Below, piece by piece: positions 21,641 through 31,045 of a stretch of DNA of 64,000 bases. The position numbers were made by a program, and so were the translations under genes. The notes under the pieces were generated by a model. It was not told the DNA's origin, did no database searches, and saw only the letters and a program-made list of their open reading frames with translations. The stretch is from Aedes albopictus (Eukaryota > Arthropoda > Insecta > Diptera > Culicidae). The stretch is from positions 16,707,346-16,771,345 of the forward strand of contig NC_085137.1 of assembly GCF_035046485.1 (NCBI RefSeq), given 5' to 3'. How positions within the stretch are numbered: the stretch's first letter is position 1; each line of letters opens with the position of its first letter.

Positions 21641-22457
21641 TGTTCGAAATCGATGATTTTACGATCAAAATTAAATAACTTTTTTTAGGTTGGTTCTAGA
21701 GGTTTGGCGTGTTCTACAAAGTTTTTCTGTATGTTAAAAGGCGTTTTTTGATAAAATGTAATAAATGATTAATCCCCCTAGAAGTGAGATAAAAAATTTA
21801 TTTTTTCGAAATATTTTTTTAGAGGTTTGACGTCTTCGGCAAAGTTGTAGCCCATAATAAGAGAACAAAAATCGTAGAACATGTCAAAGCTCCATCTCTT
21901 ACGGTTTTCGAGATATGGAGCGTTTTGTGCGAAGTACCCCTAAAACTAGTTTTTTCAGTGTAGCTTCAACAGATAAAATCCTACAGTTTTGTGACCTTCT
22001 ACAAACTTGTTCAGGACGTCGAATTACACATTTCTTCCGAAGATGTCAAGTCATTATATCTTAAAACAAAAAAGTTATAGGCAAATTTATCATATTTTAA
22101 GGTGTACTTTCACCTTAAGTAACTATTTCCGGCCCAAAATGGCGCAGATGGCTCAGTCGGTAGTTGAAAGATTAGACTTTCGGCGTGTCGGCGTGGCAAA
22201 CGGCGGCGGCGGCGGCGTGAAAACCGCACGCCGATCGGCGTATCCCTTCTCAGATAGGCTACCATCATCAAAACCAGAAAATTTCTGCACCAGCACATAG
22301 CTAGATGTCCATTTGTTGCAATCCAATCATTAGAAAGTAGTTTACTTTGTTCATAATTGTTTGAGAAGCCCCACGCCGATGCACGCCGAATATTCGGCGC
22401 ACACGTCTAGGACCAACAACATTAATGAAACCTCGTCATCCTGTCATCGGAAATTGT
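21640..22457. other. Unclassified insertion between RTE parts
   Basis: This stretch separates the two RTE halves. It contains phrases common in mosquito non-coding repeats (GTCTTCGGCAAAGTTGTAGCC, TTTTCGAGATATGGAGCG) and a GC-rich patch at 22175-22250 with repeated CACGCCGA/TCGGCGTG words, echoed at about 22375-22405. I found no ORF or clear termini. Confidence 0.4.
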
Positions 22458-23556
22458 TTTTTTTTTTTTAACCAGTTCGTTTATTTATAGGCTCACCCGC
22501 CGTGAACAGCTTTACAGAGCCGACCTTCTAGTTTAATTATACATAATATAATCAAGAGAATTTTCCTTTTTTATTTTGCACTGGATTAACTTTCTGTTTC
22601 GACAGAATGTCAATTATGCGTTCCGCTACATGACCCGTGTTTGAGGAACACTGATCATAACGAGAATCATTGCAAGCGTTCTTGTTATCATTCTTCTCCT
22701 GTTTTCGCGATCGCCTTCGCTTATGTGTAACCACACTGTAGTCTGTCGATGAAGTCGAGTCCTCTTCGTTTTGTTTCACCTCTTCAACAATAGGCATGTT
22801 CGATGATGCACTCGGTGCGGCAGATGATGATTTGTGCGGCTGGTTGTCTATCGGTGGGAAGTCGGCTTGGTTGAACAAATCGGGTGCAGGCGACGATGTT
22901 GCTGATGGGATCTCGATAACGGTAGTGGGGTTGGAGTCCGAGCACTTCTCCCCGGGGTGTGACGTCCCGCGTAATTTAGGTTGATTAGGGTACACGACCA
23001 TCGTTCTCTCATTTTGTATGGAGACGGTTGTAGGAATATCTCGGAAAAGATTCATTCGCAATACCCGCACACCGTTTGGCATTCCTGCGAAATAATGCTT
23101 CCATGATTCATCTCTTATGGAGATCACTTCCCCAAACTTTATCATGAATTCGCTAACGGCTGTGTTGCTGACCGACGGAGGTAGGTCAAGCACACGCACT
23201 TCTACTGCATCGCAATCGACAAACACCGGGATCCGAAACTCTTTGTTGTTACAAAGCATTCTTCGTTTCAGATTGTTCTCTGTCTGGTATCGACAGACGA
23301 CATCGGTGGAAACCATTTCGATGAGCACACAGTTGCGAATATGATGCAACTGTATGCTGCTGACATCCGCGTACTGGAGATTCATTTCCGTCTCCAAGAA
23401 AGCCTGCACTTTTCCAATTTCAGGGCGAATTGGAAGCACACTAAAATCGACCACTAAAGTGTTTTTCCGCACACCGTACATTTTTTCACACGCAGCGATC
23501 GAAAACGAGAGATCAAAAAAGCACGTCCGACGTATTTGATGTGTGGTTGTCAACTG
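22458..23556 (-). mobile_element. ORF1-only LINE retrocopy with poly-A and 12-bp TSD
   Basis: On the minus strand an ORF1 fills almost the whole insertion, followed by ~95 bases of 3'UTR and a poly-A tail (plus strand T run at 22458-22469). The 12-bp duplication ATCGGAAATTGT lies at 22446-22457 and 23557-23568. No ORF2 is present. The copy is therefore a complete retrotransposed unit lacking its own polymerase. Confidence 0.85.
22552..23553 (-). CDS. Gag-like ORF1 protein of a Jockey-superfamily LINE (degenerate zinc knuckle)
   Basis: The 333-residue frame starts at a TTG codon right at the insertion edge, so the true start is probably lost by 5' truncation. The first 200 residues resemble the RRM-like region of LINE gag proteins (e.g. 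FRDIPTTVSIQNERTMVVYPNQP, split here as FRDIPTTVSIQNER and MVVYPNQP). The zinc knuckle that normally follows is decayed: only HPGEKC remains. The C-terminus is Ser/Pro-rich and ends with a basic KRRRSRKQEK patch. Its role would be LINE RNA binding. The exact LINE family (Loa/Lian-like or Juan-like) is uncertain. The frame being open over its whole length suggests recent insertion. Confidence 0.65.
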   Translation of the reverse strand: MTTTHQIRRTCFFDLSFSIAACEKMYGVRKNTLVVDFSVLPIRPEIGKVQAFLETEMNLQYADVSSIQLHHIRNCVLIEMVSTDVVCRYQTENNLKRRMLCNNKEFRIPVFVDCDAVEVRVLDLPPSVSNTAVSEFMIKFGEVISIRDESWKHYFAGMPNGVRVLRMNLFRDIPTTVSIQNERTMVVYPNQPKLRGTSHPGEKCSDSNPTTVIEIPSATSSPAPDLFNQADFPPIDNQPHKSSSAAPSASSNMPIVEEVKQNEEDSTSSTDYSVVTHKRRRSRKQEKNDNKNACNDSRYDQCSSNTGHVAERIIDILSKQKVNPVQNKKGKFS

Positions 23557-23721
23557 ATCGGAAATTGTTATCCACTAGGGTAACAGGGCAAAAATATCTG
23601 TTCTGTGTTGTATTTGCCCAAGTGTGATGTCCTTATTTATTACGCATTTGTAAGGTGTCATATTTTAATATGCATTTGTAGTGCTCATTATTTTTCCGTA
23701 ATAAGCTGACTAGATTTATTA

Positions 23722-24735
23722 AAGCAACGATGGACGGTGTGCAAACCTGCGTAAGGGTTTCGGGTGATGGACTCTCATGCCTACTCTTCAACATCGTTCT
23801 GGAAGGTGTAATGAGACGAGCCGAGCTTTACAGCCGGGGACAATTTTCACAAAATCCGGTCAACTTGTGTGCTTTGCGTACGACATGAACATTATCGCCA
23901 GAGCATTTGGAACGGTGGCAGAGCTGTACTGCCGTGAACCGCATATCATCTTTGCTGGTTTTCCTATGCAAATGGGACAGATATGCGATTCACGGCAGTG
24001 TACACCCGCCTGAAACGCGAAGCAGTAAAGGTCGGACTGGTGGTGAATGCCTCATAAACAAAGTACATGCTGGTAGGCGGAACAAAATACGATACCTTCA
24101 AGGTGGTGGAGGAATTCGTCTACCTCAGATCTTTACTGACGATTGACAACAACGTGAGTCTTGAAATTCGAAGGCACATCATCAGCGGAAGACGGGTCTA
24201 CTACGGGCTCCAGAAGAACCTGCGGTCTAAAAAGATTCACCCACGCACCAAATGCACTATGTACAAAACGCCAATAAGACCGGTGGTCCTCTACGGACAC
24301 GAGACATGGACGATGCTCGAGGAGGACCTACAAGCACTCGGAGTTTTCAAGCGACGCGTGCTAAGGACGATCTTCGGCGGTGTGCAGGAGAACGGTTTGT
24401 GGCGGAGAAGGATGAACAACGAGCTCGCTGCACTTTACGGCAAACCCAGCATCCAGAAGGTGGCCAAAGCCGAAAGGATAAGATAGGCAGGGCATGTTGC
24501 AAGAATGCTGGACAACAACCCTGCAAAGTTAGTATTCGCGATAAATCCGATTGGCACAAAAAGGCGTGGAGCGCAGAGAGCATGATGGGCGGACCAGGTG
24601 GAGCGTGACCTAACGAGCATCGGGCGTGACCGAGGATGAAGAAGTGTAGCCACGAACCGTGTATTATGGAGAAATATTGTTGATTCAGTTCTATCTTGAA
24701 TTTGATGAAATACTAAATAAATGAAATGAATGTGA
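23722..24735 (+). pseudogene. RTE-clade (JAM1-like) LINE, 3' part: RT palm to C-terminus, broken
   Basis: Reading frames resume in the RT palm (LLFNIVLEGVMRRA about 23785), pass a disrupted catalytic box in which FADD reads FAYD (about 23872-23883) and continue in another frame through KTKYMLVGGTKYD-like sequence (about 24055-24095), PVVLYGHETWTM (about 24283-24318) and RRVLRTIFGG (about 24352-24381). It ends with ATATTGTTGATTCAG and an AAATAAATGAAATGAATG tail, typical of RTE 3' ends. About 150 codons of the RT are missing between this part and the 5' part. Frameshifts and stops make it inactive. Confidence 0.8.
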
Positions 24736-24895
24736 AGTGCCATCCGTCAACCAGGACGTGATCGATTTGGGATTCCGTTTGCTTTGGTGATCTCCAGGTA
24801 TAACGATAAGTGAGGCTGTGCTGAACGTAGGTGCTACGCATAGCCATGTTCTTAGAGGCGGTGAAATTAATCAGGCGGATTATTGTTATTCGCGA
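24735..24895 (-). pseudogene. RTE endonuclease fragment, minus strand
   Basis: The reverse complement reads as the endonuclease segment found at about 20870-20970 (NMAMRSTY-like, then IDHVLVDGWH-like). It abuts the 3' end of the plus-strand RTE copy in tail-to-interior orientation, so at least two RTE copies have collided here. Confidence 0.65.
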
Positions 24896-25530
24896 GTTCG
24901 TTTTTAATCAGTCAAAGTACGAACAACGATGCGCTTATGTTTATTTTTCTTTCCTTTCAGCAACTTTGCTTCTACCTGTTTTCCTATCCCTTAAAATTGT
25001 AGGCAGAAGGGTACGGGAACCGACAGAACTTCTAATTAGCAAATGAAGTGTATTTTTCCGCATCGACTTCCTCCCGATTTTCGGGCGTAGAAAAACGGAG
25101 TGAAATGGTGTTTGCTCGGTGCTTGGAAGGTGTATAAAAATAATAACCTTTTTAATTTTAGCATTTTGGGAACGGCACCGAAAAAACATAAATATTCATA
25201 ATGAAAGTTATTAAGTACTCTGGAGAGGTGCTTGAAAACACAATATTTATGTTACGAACCCTACATGAATTCGCGAATATGAGTCTAACCAATGCTGTAA
25301 CCTAAGCCCACCTCTTCATCTCGATTACGATTCGTTTCAATATGATGGGTAGGTATAGATTGTTTTGGACCACAATTCAACATCCCACCACCATCATCAG
25401 TTTCAACTTCGATTCGATTCATCAAAAGCCATTCACCATCACATCCCATCACATCAATCACGCACCGAATGCAAATCGCACACTCGACGTGTGCAATTGG
25501 ATCCCTCTGATTGCGTTGTGTTGATTTGCG
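24896..25530. other. Unrecognised intergenic sequence
   Basis: AT-rich, with no domain-like ORF. The segment 25300-25520 has normal GC and no obvious repeats; I cannot assign a function. Confidence 0.35.
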
Positions 25531-25533
25531 TTA

Positions 25534-26583
25534 GGGGGGGTGGGGGTAAGACGGACCGGGTGGGTAAGACGGACCACTGACTAGTTCTGTCACTTAAGAG
25601 CTGAAATTTGGTTTTCTTTTACGATTAACTCTACCTTCTTATGAGTTGATGTTTATTAAACCACTCCATGAGAGAATACATATGTCAAAAGTGCAAAAAA
25701 TAAACAATTATTTACCTGGTTACACGCTTTTGTGATGGGATCTAATTTTGAAGCGGCAATAAATAAGCTTTTTTAACATTAAATTGCAAAGTTTTCGCAT
25801 TTTATTTTGAGTTTCCCAGTTATTTTAAACTGTTCCGTCATATACACAACGAAATTCAGGTAACTTTCATGGCTTATGGATAACGGTGGTGGAATGAATA
25901 TTTTGCGTTGCGTGGGGGTAAGACGGTCCGCCTTGAGGGTGGGTAAGACGGACCGTGTTGGGGTTACTTTGATAGTGCCATGAGAAACACATTAAAACCC
26001 ACACATTAGTCACAGATTGAAATCTATGGAGTACAAAAATGATTGTGGAAGCCGTGTAAAGCATTTTATATTGATTTTTTGTTCAAAAAATCATTATATT
26101 TGAATTTTTGTTGTTGGAACAGTTTGCATTTCGTAAAATTACCAGAGCATTGCATACTGTTAGGCGTTTACCAGTGTATGGATGATTCCAATTTACAAAA
26201 TGGACTTTAATTTGCAAACACACGTTTCGCTGAGAGATGCAAAGTCAAATTTAGATTCTACTATGATTGATCTACCGAATATAAACGGCCATGAACTTCA
26301 TTTAACACAATTAATGGTTTATTAGCTAATTTTGCAAACGTGTCCATCTTACCCACCCTATCGGTCCGTCTTACCCACACTGATGGAAAACATACATTTG
26401 GAGATCACTTTTTAATTAACTCAAAAGTAATGGAAAATAAAATTTTATTGCAAAACCGACTTGCAGACTGTAAAGTACCTTAGTTGAAGTGAATAGTATG
26501 GAGATAAAATTTTAATTATCTCATTGTTTACACTGTCAAAATAGAGTGTTTCCTAAGCATGTCCGTCTTACCCCCATCCCCCC
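25534..26583. mobile_element. MITE with G-rich ends and repeated TAAGACGGAC words (1,050 bp)
   Basis: The left end GGGGGGGTGGGGGTAAGACG and the right end CGTCTTACCCCCATCCCCCC are inverted repeats flanked by TA. Inside, further copies of GTAAGACGGWCC point inward from both sides (25563, 25916, 25948 on the left; 26343, 26363, 26564 on the right in reverse). That looks like an element nested within a relative, or terminal repeats that have duplicated. No transposase is present. TA duplications fit Tc1/mariner-type elements. Confidence 0.75.
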
Positions 26584-26585
26584 TA

Positions 26586-27240
26586 CCATTCCTCTCCAAC
26601 TTCCAGCGACTTGACTCGCGATTCGATTCAGTACTATAGGGTGCTGCAGCTGCTGGTGAAGCACTTTTGCGGTTTCATTTAATTGGCCGACATCAATCCC
26701 GCGACTGCGTTCCGCCCACTACAAACATACGGCGAAAATCCATCCATCAGCAATCGTGCGAATGACGAACGACTTCTCCGCGGTTCAATGCGAGAATTGG
26801 CAAAATGATGACTGACAAGTGTCCTGCTGCTGCTGACAAATTTGGTTTCCGGGGTTTTCCTCCCCCAAAAGCGGAGGGGTGGACGAACACGAGAGGCGGG
26901 ATCTGAATAAGCGTATTTTGATTATCATCGACACTTTCCGAGTCCCGGAATTTGGTGGCGTTGTCATGGGTGGCACCGGCGATCGGAAGACTGAGATAGG
27001 AAACACAAGCCTCAACCCAAAAGCAGAACCAGAAGCCGGTGGCGGTGTCGTCGTGTCGATTGGGGTGGTAAACATGACTTTAACAAGGTTGGTAAACAAA
27101 TAAAAATTCGAAGCCGGATGAAACCTTTCGTGAGTGCGTGCGGCGCGGTGGTATGCTTGCAGGAGTGCTGACCGAGGTCGAATTGGTAAGTTTTCCAGTT
27201 CGAGGGTTGAGTTCAGCTCTACCTTGTTTTTTTTTTAAAT
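26586..27240. other. Non-repetitive, CpG-richer island
   Basis: This stretch lacks the repeats found around it and has CG dinucleotides at a visibly higher rate. Two overlapping ORFs on opposite strands (26785-27099 minus, 26879-27103 plus) have no recognisable domain and the plus frame has no ATG at its start. It may be a host regulatory or exonic remnant. The sequence at about 27135-27225 (GCGGTGGTATGCTTGC, GTTCGAGGGTTGA) has weak tRNA-SINE flavour. Confidence 0.35.
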
Positions 27241-27403
27241 TTTTCAGTAAAACCATCTCGATTTAGGTATAAACACCCAAGTAACATTTTTTAGTCAAAT
27301 AGACTAGAAGAAATTCTTAGAACCATCATAAAGCCAACATACAAGGTAAAAGGTTTTATAACGGTTCTAAAAGCCTCTACTAGATTAATTGGTTATCAAA
27401 ATG

Positions 27404-28090
27404 TTATCTGATAGGAAGTAACAACGACCCTCTGCGAGATTCGAAGGGACTCGAAAGTGTCCTTGATACTCGAACTGCGCACATCACTCGATCCATCGTC
27501 GCCTTGATCAACCGTATCAGTTTATCCGTGAATCCGTATTCGTGCATAATCTGCCATAGCTGTTCTCGATCGATTGTATCATACGCCGATTTGCAATCGA
27601 TGAACAAGTGATGTGTGGGCACGTTGTATTCGCGACATTTCTGCAACACCTGGCGGTTGTCGAACATCTGGTCCGTTGTAGCGCGTTCACCCATAAATCC
27701 AGCCAGATATTGCCTCGTGAACTCTCTTGCAATCGGTGATAGACGGCGGCATAAAATTTTAGAGAATATCTTGTAGGCAGCGCTCAGTAGTGTGATCGCG
27801 CGGTAGTTCCCGCAATCCAACTTGTCGCACTTTTTGTAGATGGGACACACGATACTTTCCATCTTTTGCTCCGGTGATACTTCCTTCTCCCAAATGACTG
27901 ATAATGATCCAGTGTAGTACTCTCACTAGGGCTTCTCCATCGTATTTTATAAGCTCGCTTGGATGTTGACAAAGCAGATCGCAGAACAGGCGGTAAAGCT
28001 GCAATCTGAAACCTGGCAGAACGTGGAAAGATGTAAACTTATTCGCGAAGAAGATCCATCTCTATCAGAAGAGAAAGGGTTGCATGGAAG
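27404..28090 (-). pseudogene. RTE reverse transcriptase fragment
   Basis: On the minus strand the 152-codon frame (27404-27862) contains RT motifs YRAITLLSAAYKIFSK, QAGFM-like (here LAGFMGERATTDQ) and the catalytic-region FIDCKSAYDTIDR. Upstream sequence to about 28090 continues the homology in other frames (GEALVRVLHWII; RTWKDVNLFAKK-like). Both ends are truncated and frameshifts are present. It is a separate RTE copy from the one at 19840-24735. Confidence 0.8.
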
Positions 28091-28220
28091 AAATGAAAAA
28101 TGATATTTAAAACTTATTTTTGCCAAATAACATTTTAAATTACATGATATTTACTTCAAACTACTAACCAATTTGAATGTTTATGGGCATGGCCTGATTG
28201 TTCGTTGATGTTTCCGAAAT

Positions 28221-28509
28221 TCCTCTCTCTCTCCTCTTCTTGGCGTAACGTCCTCACTGGGACAAAGCCTGCTTCTCAGCTTAGTGTTCTATGAGCACTT
28301 CCACAGTTATTAACTGAGAGCTTCCTCTGCCAATGACCATTTTGCATGTGTATATCGTGTGGCAGGCACGAAGATACTCTATGCCCAAGGAAGTCAAGGA
28401 AATTTCCTTTACGAAAAGATCCTGGACCGACCGGGAATCGAACCCGTCACCCTCAGCATGGTCATGCTGAATACCCGTGCGTTTACCGCCTCGGCTATAT
28501 GGGCCCTTC
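28221..28509 (-). mobile_element. Feilai-type tRNA-derived SINE, full length
   Basis: The minus strand starts GGGCCCATATAGCCGAGGCG and has a B box GGTTCGATTCCC. The body includes TAAAGGAAATTTCCTTGAC and ATAACTGTGGAAGTGCTC, and it ends with GACGTTACGCCAAGAAG plus an AGA-rich tail. The 13-bp duplication ATGTTTCCGAAAT is at 28208-28220 and 28510-28522. I recognise this from memory as Feilai of Aedes. Confidence 0.9.
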
Positions 28510-28669
28510 ATGTTTCCGAAATGTGAGTAACAAATAAAAAAAAAAAGAGATACCATCGATTATAGACAACCCCTACTACAGTAAATTTCTGGCAGTTCCT
28601 ACAAGATAAACTTCAGTAGTTTTAGATGACTCCTCAAAAGATTTGTATATTCTGCCGTTCTACGCATAG

Positions 28670-28710
28670 TTGTCCCATGTTATATGGGATTCCTATATAA
28701 CATGGGACAA
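28670..28710. repeat. Perfect 16-bp hairpin
   Basis: TTGTCCCATGTTATAT (28670-28685) is the exact reverse complement of ATATAACATGGGACAA (28695-28710), with a 9-base loop. It has no poly-T and sits in decayed satellite, so a terminator role is unlikely. It is probably the core of a foldback repeat. Confidence 0.8.
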
Positions 28711-28734
28711 TCTAGTGTAGCATGGCAGTATAGC

Positions 28735-29596
28735 AATTGTTCCGAAGATATCCATCAAGGATACATTCAGATTTTTTGCAAGGATTGCTTCAGGATTTTC
28801 CGCAAAACATCCTTCAGAAATTGCTTCACGTATTTTTCCGAGTAATTCTTCAGCAAATCCTCCAGGAAAATATTCAGGAAATACTCTAGAATTTCTTCGT
28901 AAAGATGCCAATATGACGCTGAACGTGTACTACGCCTGCGTAGTGCGCCAAACATAACATCTTTAAAGTTTAAGTTTAAATAATCCCCCATGTATTCGTT
29001 TGAAAAACCTGCTTAATATTTCTCATAGAATCTCCAAAGGGTTCTTAAGTAATTCATCTAAAGATTTTCCAAAGATTTATTCAGGGATTTATTCACGGAA
29101 TCCTTAAAAAACTCCTCCAACGAACTTTAGAGTGTTTTGGAGGTCAGGATAAGAAATGGCCGCTAATATCCAAATAAAGGGATCTATGACATTTCTGCAT
29201 GAATATGTGGAAAGTAGGAGCAATAGTCATAGTTGTTATCAGATTCCTTCCTCAAGCTCCAGAAATTTCACTCAGAATTCTTTTAGGTAGATTTCCTTAG
29301 GTTGGATATGAAACTCCCCCAGGAATTGATTATGAAATCTAAGGATTTGTTTGACAAATCCTTGAGAAATTTCTCTAGGGATTACTTCTCCATTTTCAAC
29401 AGGGGTTCCTTGAGAAAATCTTTCATGAATTCTTCCAGTAGTTTCTACAAGTAATTCTTCAAGAAGTGCACCAGAAATATGTTCAGGAATTGCTCTAGAC
29501 TCTAGACACTAGAGTCTAGAGATTCCATTAAAAAATCTCACAGGTATGTTTCCAGGATTTTTTTCAGGGATTCATCCTAAAAATTTTGCAGGAATG
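28735..29596 (-). repeat. Degenerate 12-bp satellite (minus polarity)
   Basis: Words such as CTTCAGGATTT, CCAGGAATT and TTCTTCAAG repeat with about 12-base phasing. This is the complement of the polarity seen at 5765-12740. The copies are far more diverged than in the hAT-type element. Confidence 0.6.
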
Positions 29597-29604
29597 CTCC
29601 AGAG

Positions 29605-30740
29605 CAGGGGTTCTCAAACTTTTTGAACACGCGACCCACTTCTGATTGTTATAGAATTTGGCGACCCACCAGTACGAATTTCCATAACATAAGTAGTTTT
29701 AGTAAATTTGGACTGACTTTTTGAACACACGTTTGATAATAATGATGATAATAACGAACCTGGACGTTTCTGAATACATATTTAACCACAAAACATTATA
29801 GAACTCTGCAGATTTCAGGTATTCTACCCCACATTTTAGAAATAAAGAAAACGTAAAATTAATACAAAGGTTTTGGAGATATAGGGTGGCAAAGGGTATT
29901 ATCAGCAGGTTTGTTCTCTTCGTAATGGGGGTTTTTTGACGGCCCAATTATCTGAAACTGGGTCATATCATTCAGCTTGATTGGGAGAGATTTGAGGCCA
30001 ATTATGAGTTCAATAGGTTTCAAAAAATCTCCTATGACGAAGAGAACAAAACGGCCGAAAATACGTAAGTTCCCCTATTTAGTGGCAGTTTTATGCTTCT
30101 GTAAAACTTGAAAAGTTTGTTTTGGAATCACTTATTCAGTTTTTATTTCTGTTAAAGTTAACATTATCGAAATTCAGCATAATTTAACCGAAGATAAGTT
30201 TTAGTGAAGCGCGATAAAAAATAAACAAAACATTTGGTGGTTATTATTAAATATTCGGTGATTGCAACGAAAATAATTTCAGCTGATTTTTCGTATTTCA
30301 AAGTTTTCTTGTTTTTTTTTCCTCTTAAACGTGATAAGATTTTCAGTTCTTTTTACAAGCCAAAAGTGACTAAAAATCATGCTAAAAATGTAATTGCAAG
30401 CAACAACTTGAACTTTTTTTTTCGGAACACATAGAAATTCTAAAATTGATTCTAAATTTGATTAAAATCTAATCTTGAAAACTAATAGTTTTAGAATCGA
30501 TTTCAGAAAGCAGACAGAAATACTTCAGACTTAGTTTGAATAGATTAATACGAATCAAATTTCTAGAAATAACTCTGCACATTATTTAAGAGAGTATTTA
30601 TAAATTCAAAATGGCAAACAATATAATTTGACATAAGTTTAGAAAGACATTTATTACTATATCGTCCAAGCCTCCACGACCCACCAAAAATCAGTCCGCG
30701 GCCCACCAGTGGATCGCGACCCATAGTTTGAGAAACGCTG
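29605..30740. mobile_element. Non-autonomous hAT element (1,136 bp)
   Basis: Ends CAGGGGTTCTCAAACT and (reverse complement of the right end) CAGCGTTTCTCAAACT are inverted repeats. The 8-bp duplication CTCCAGAG is at 29597-29604 and 30741-30748. Sub-terminal CGACCCAC words occur at both ends. The interior is AT-rich and lacks a transposase. A smaller inverted pair (TTGTTCTCTTCGT at about 29910 / ACGAAGAGAACAA at about 30037) indicates a nested palindrome. Confidence 0.9.
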
Positions 30741-30748
30741 CTCCAGAG

Positions 30749-30860
30749 TTTCTTGCAATATTGCTCTCAGTGATTTAGGCAAGAATTCCATCAGAGAGTC
30801 CTGCAGAAGTTCATACAAGATTCCTGCAAGATTTCCCCCAGAAATTCCTCCATGCTTGAA
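30749..30860 (-). repeat. Degenerate 12-bp satellite
   Basis: Short continuation of the array on the right side of the hAT element, ending at a mariner-type MITE. Confidence 0.5.
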
Positions 30861-30862
30861 GA

Positions 30863-31043
30863 TATACAGGGGATAGACAAAATGATCGGGACAAGCTATG
30901 ATTTTGTTTTGCATTCGGTTTATTGAAGTCGGAGATGTAACTGTTCAAAGTTGGCTATATATACCTAGCTAAATTTTGACTATTGACAAACAACTAGTTC
31001 GAAAAGTGAAAATTATGCCACTCCCAATAATTTTGTCTATCAT
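30863..31043. mobile_element. MITE with CAGGGGATAGACAAAATGAT end (~180 bp)
   Basis: The left end pairs with the right end, whose reverse complement is CATGATAGACAAAATTATTG. The interior has a phrase (CGGTTTATTGAAGTCGGAGA) that recurs in modified form in the larger elements at 47905 and 53209. The right terminus is slightly eroded. Confidence 0.75.
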
Positions 31044-31045
31044 GA

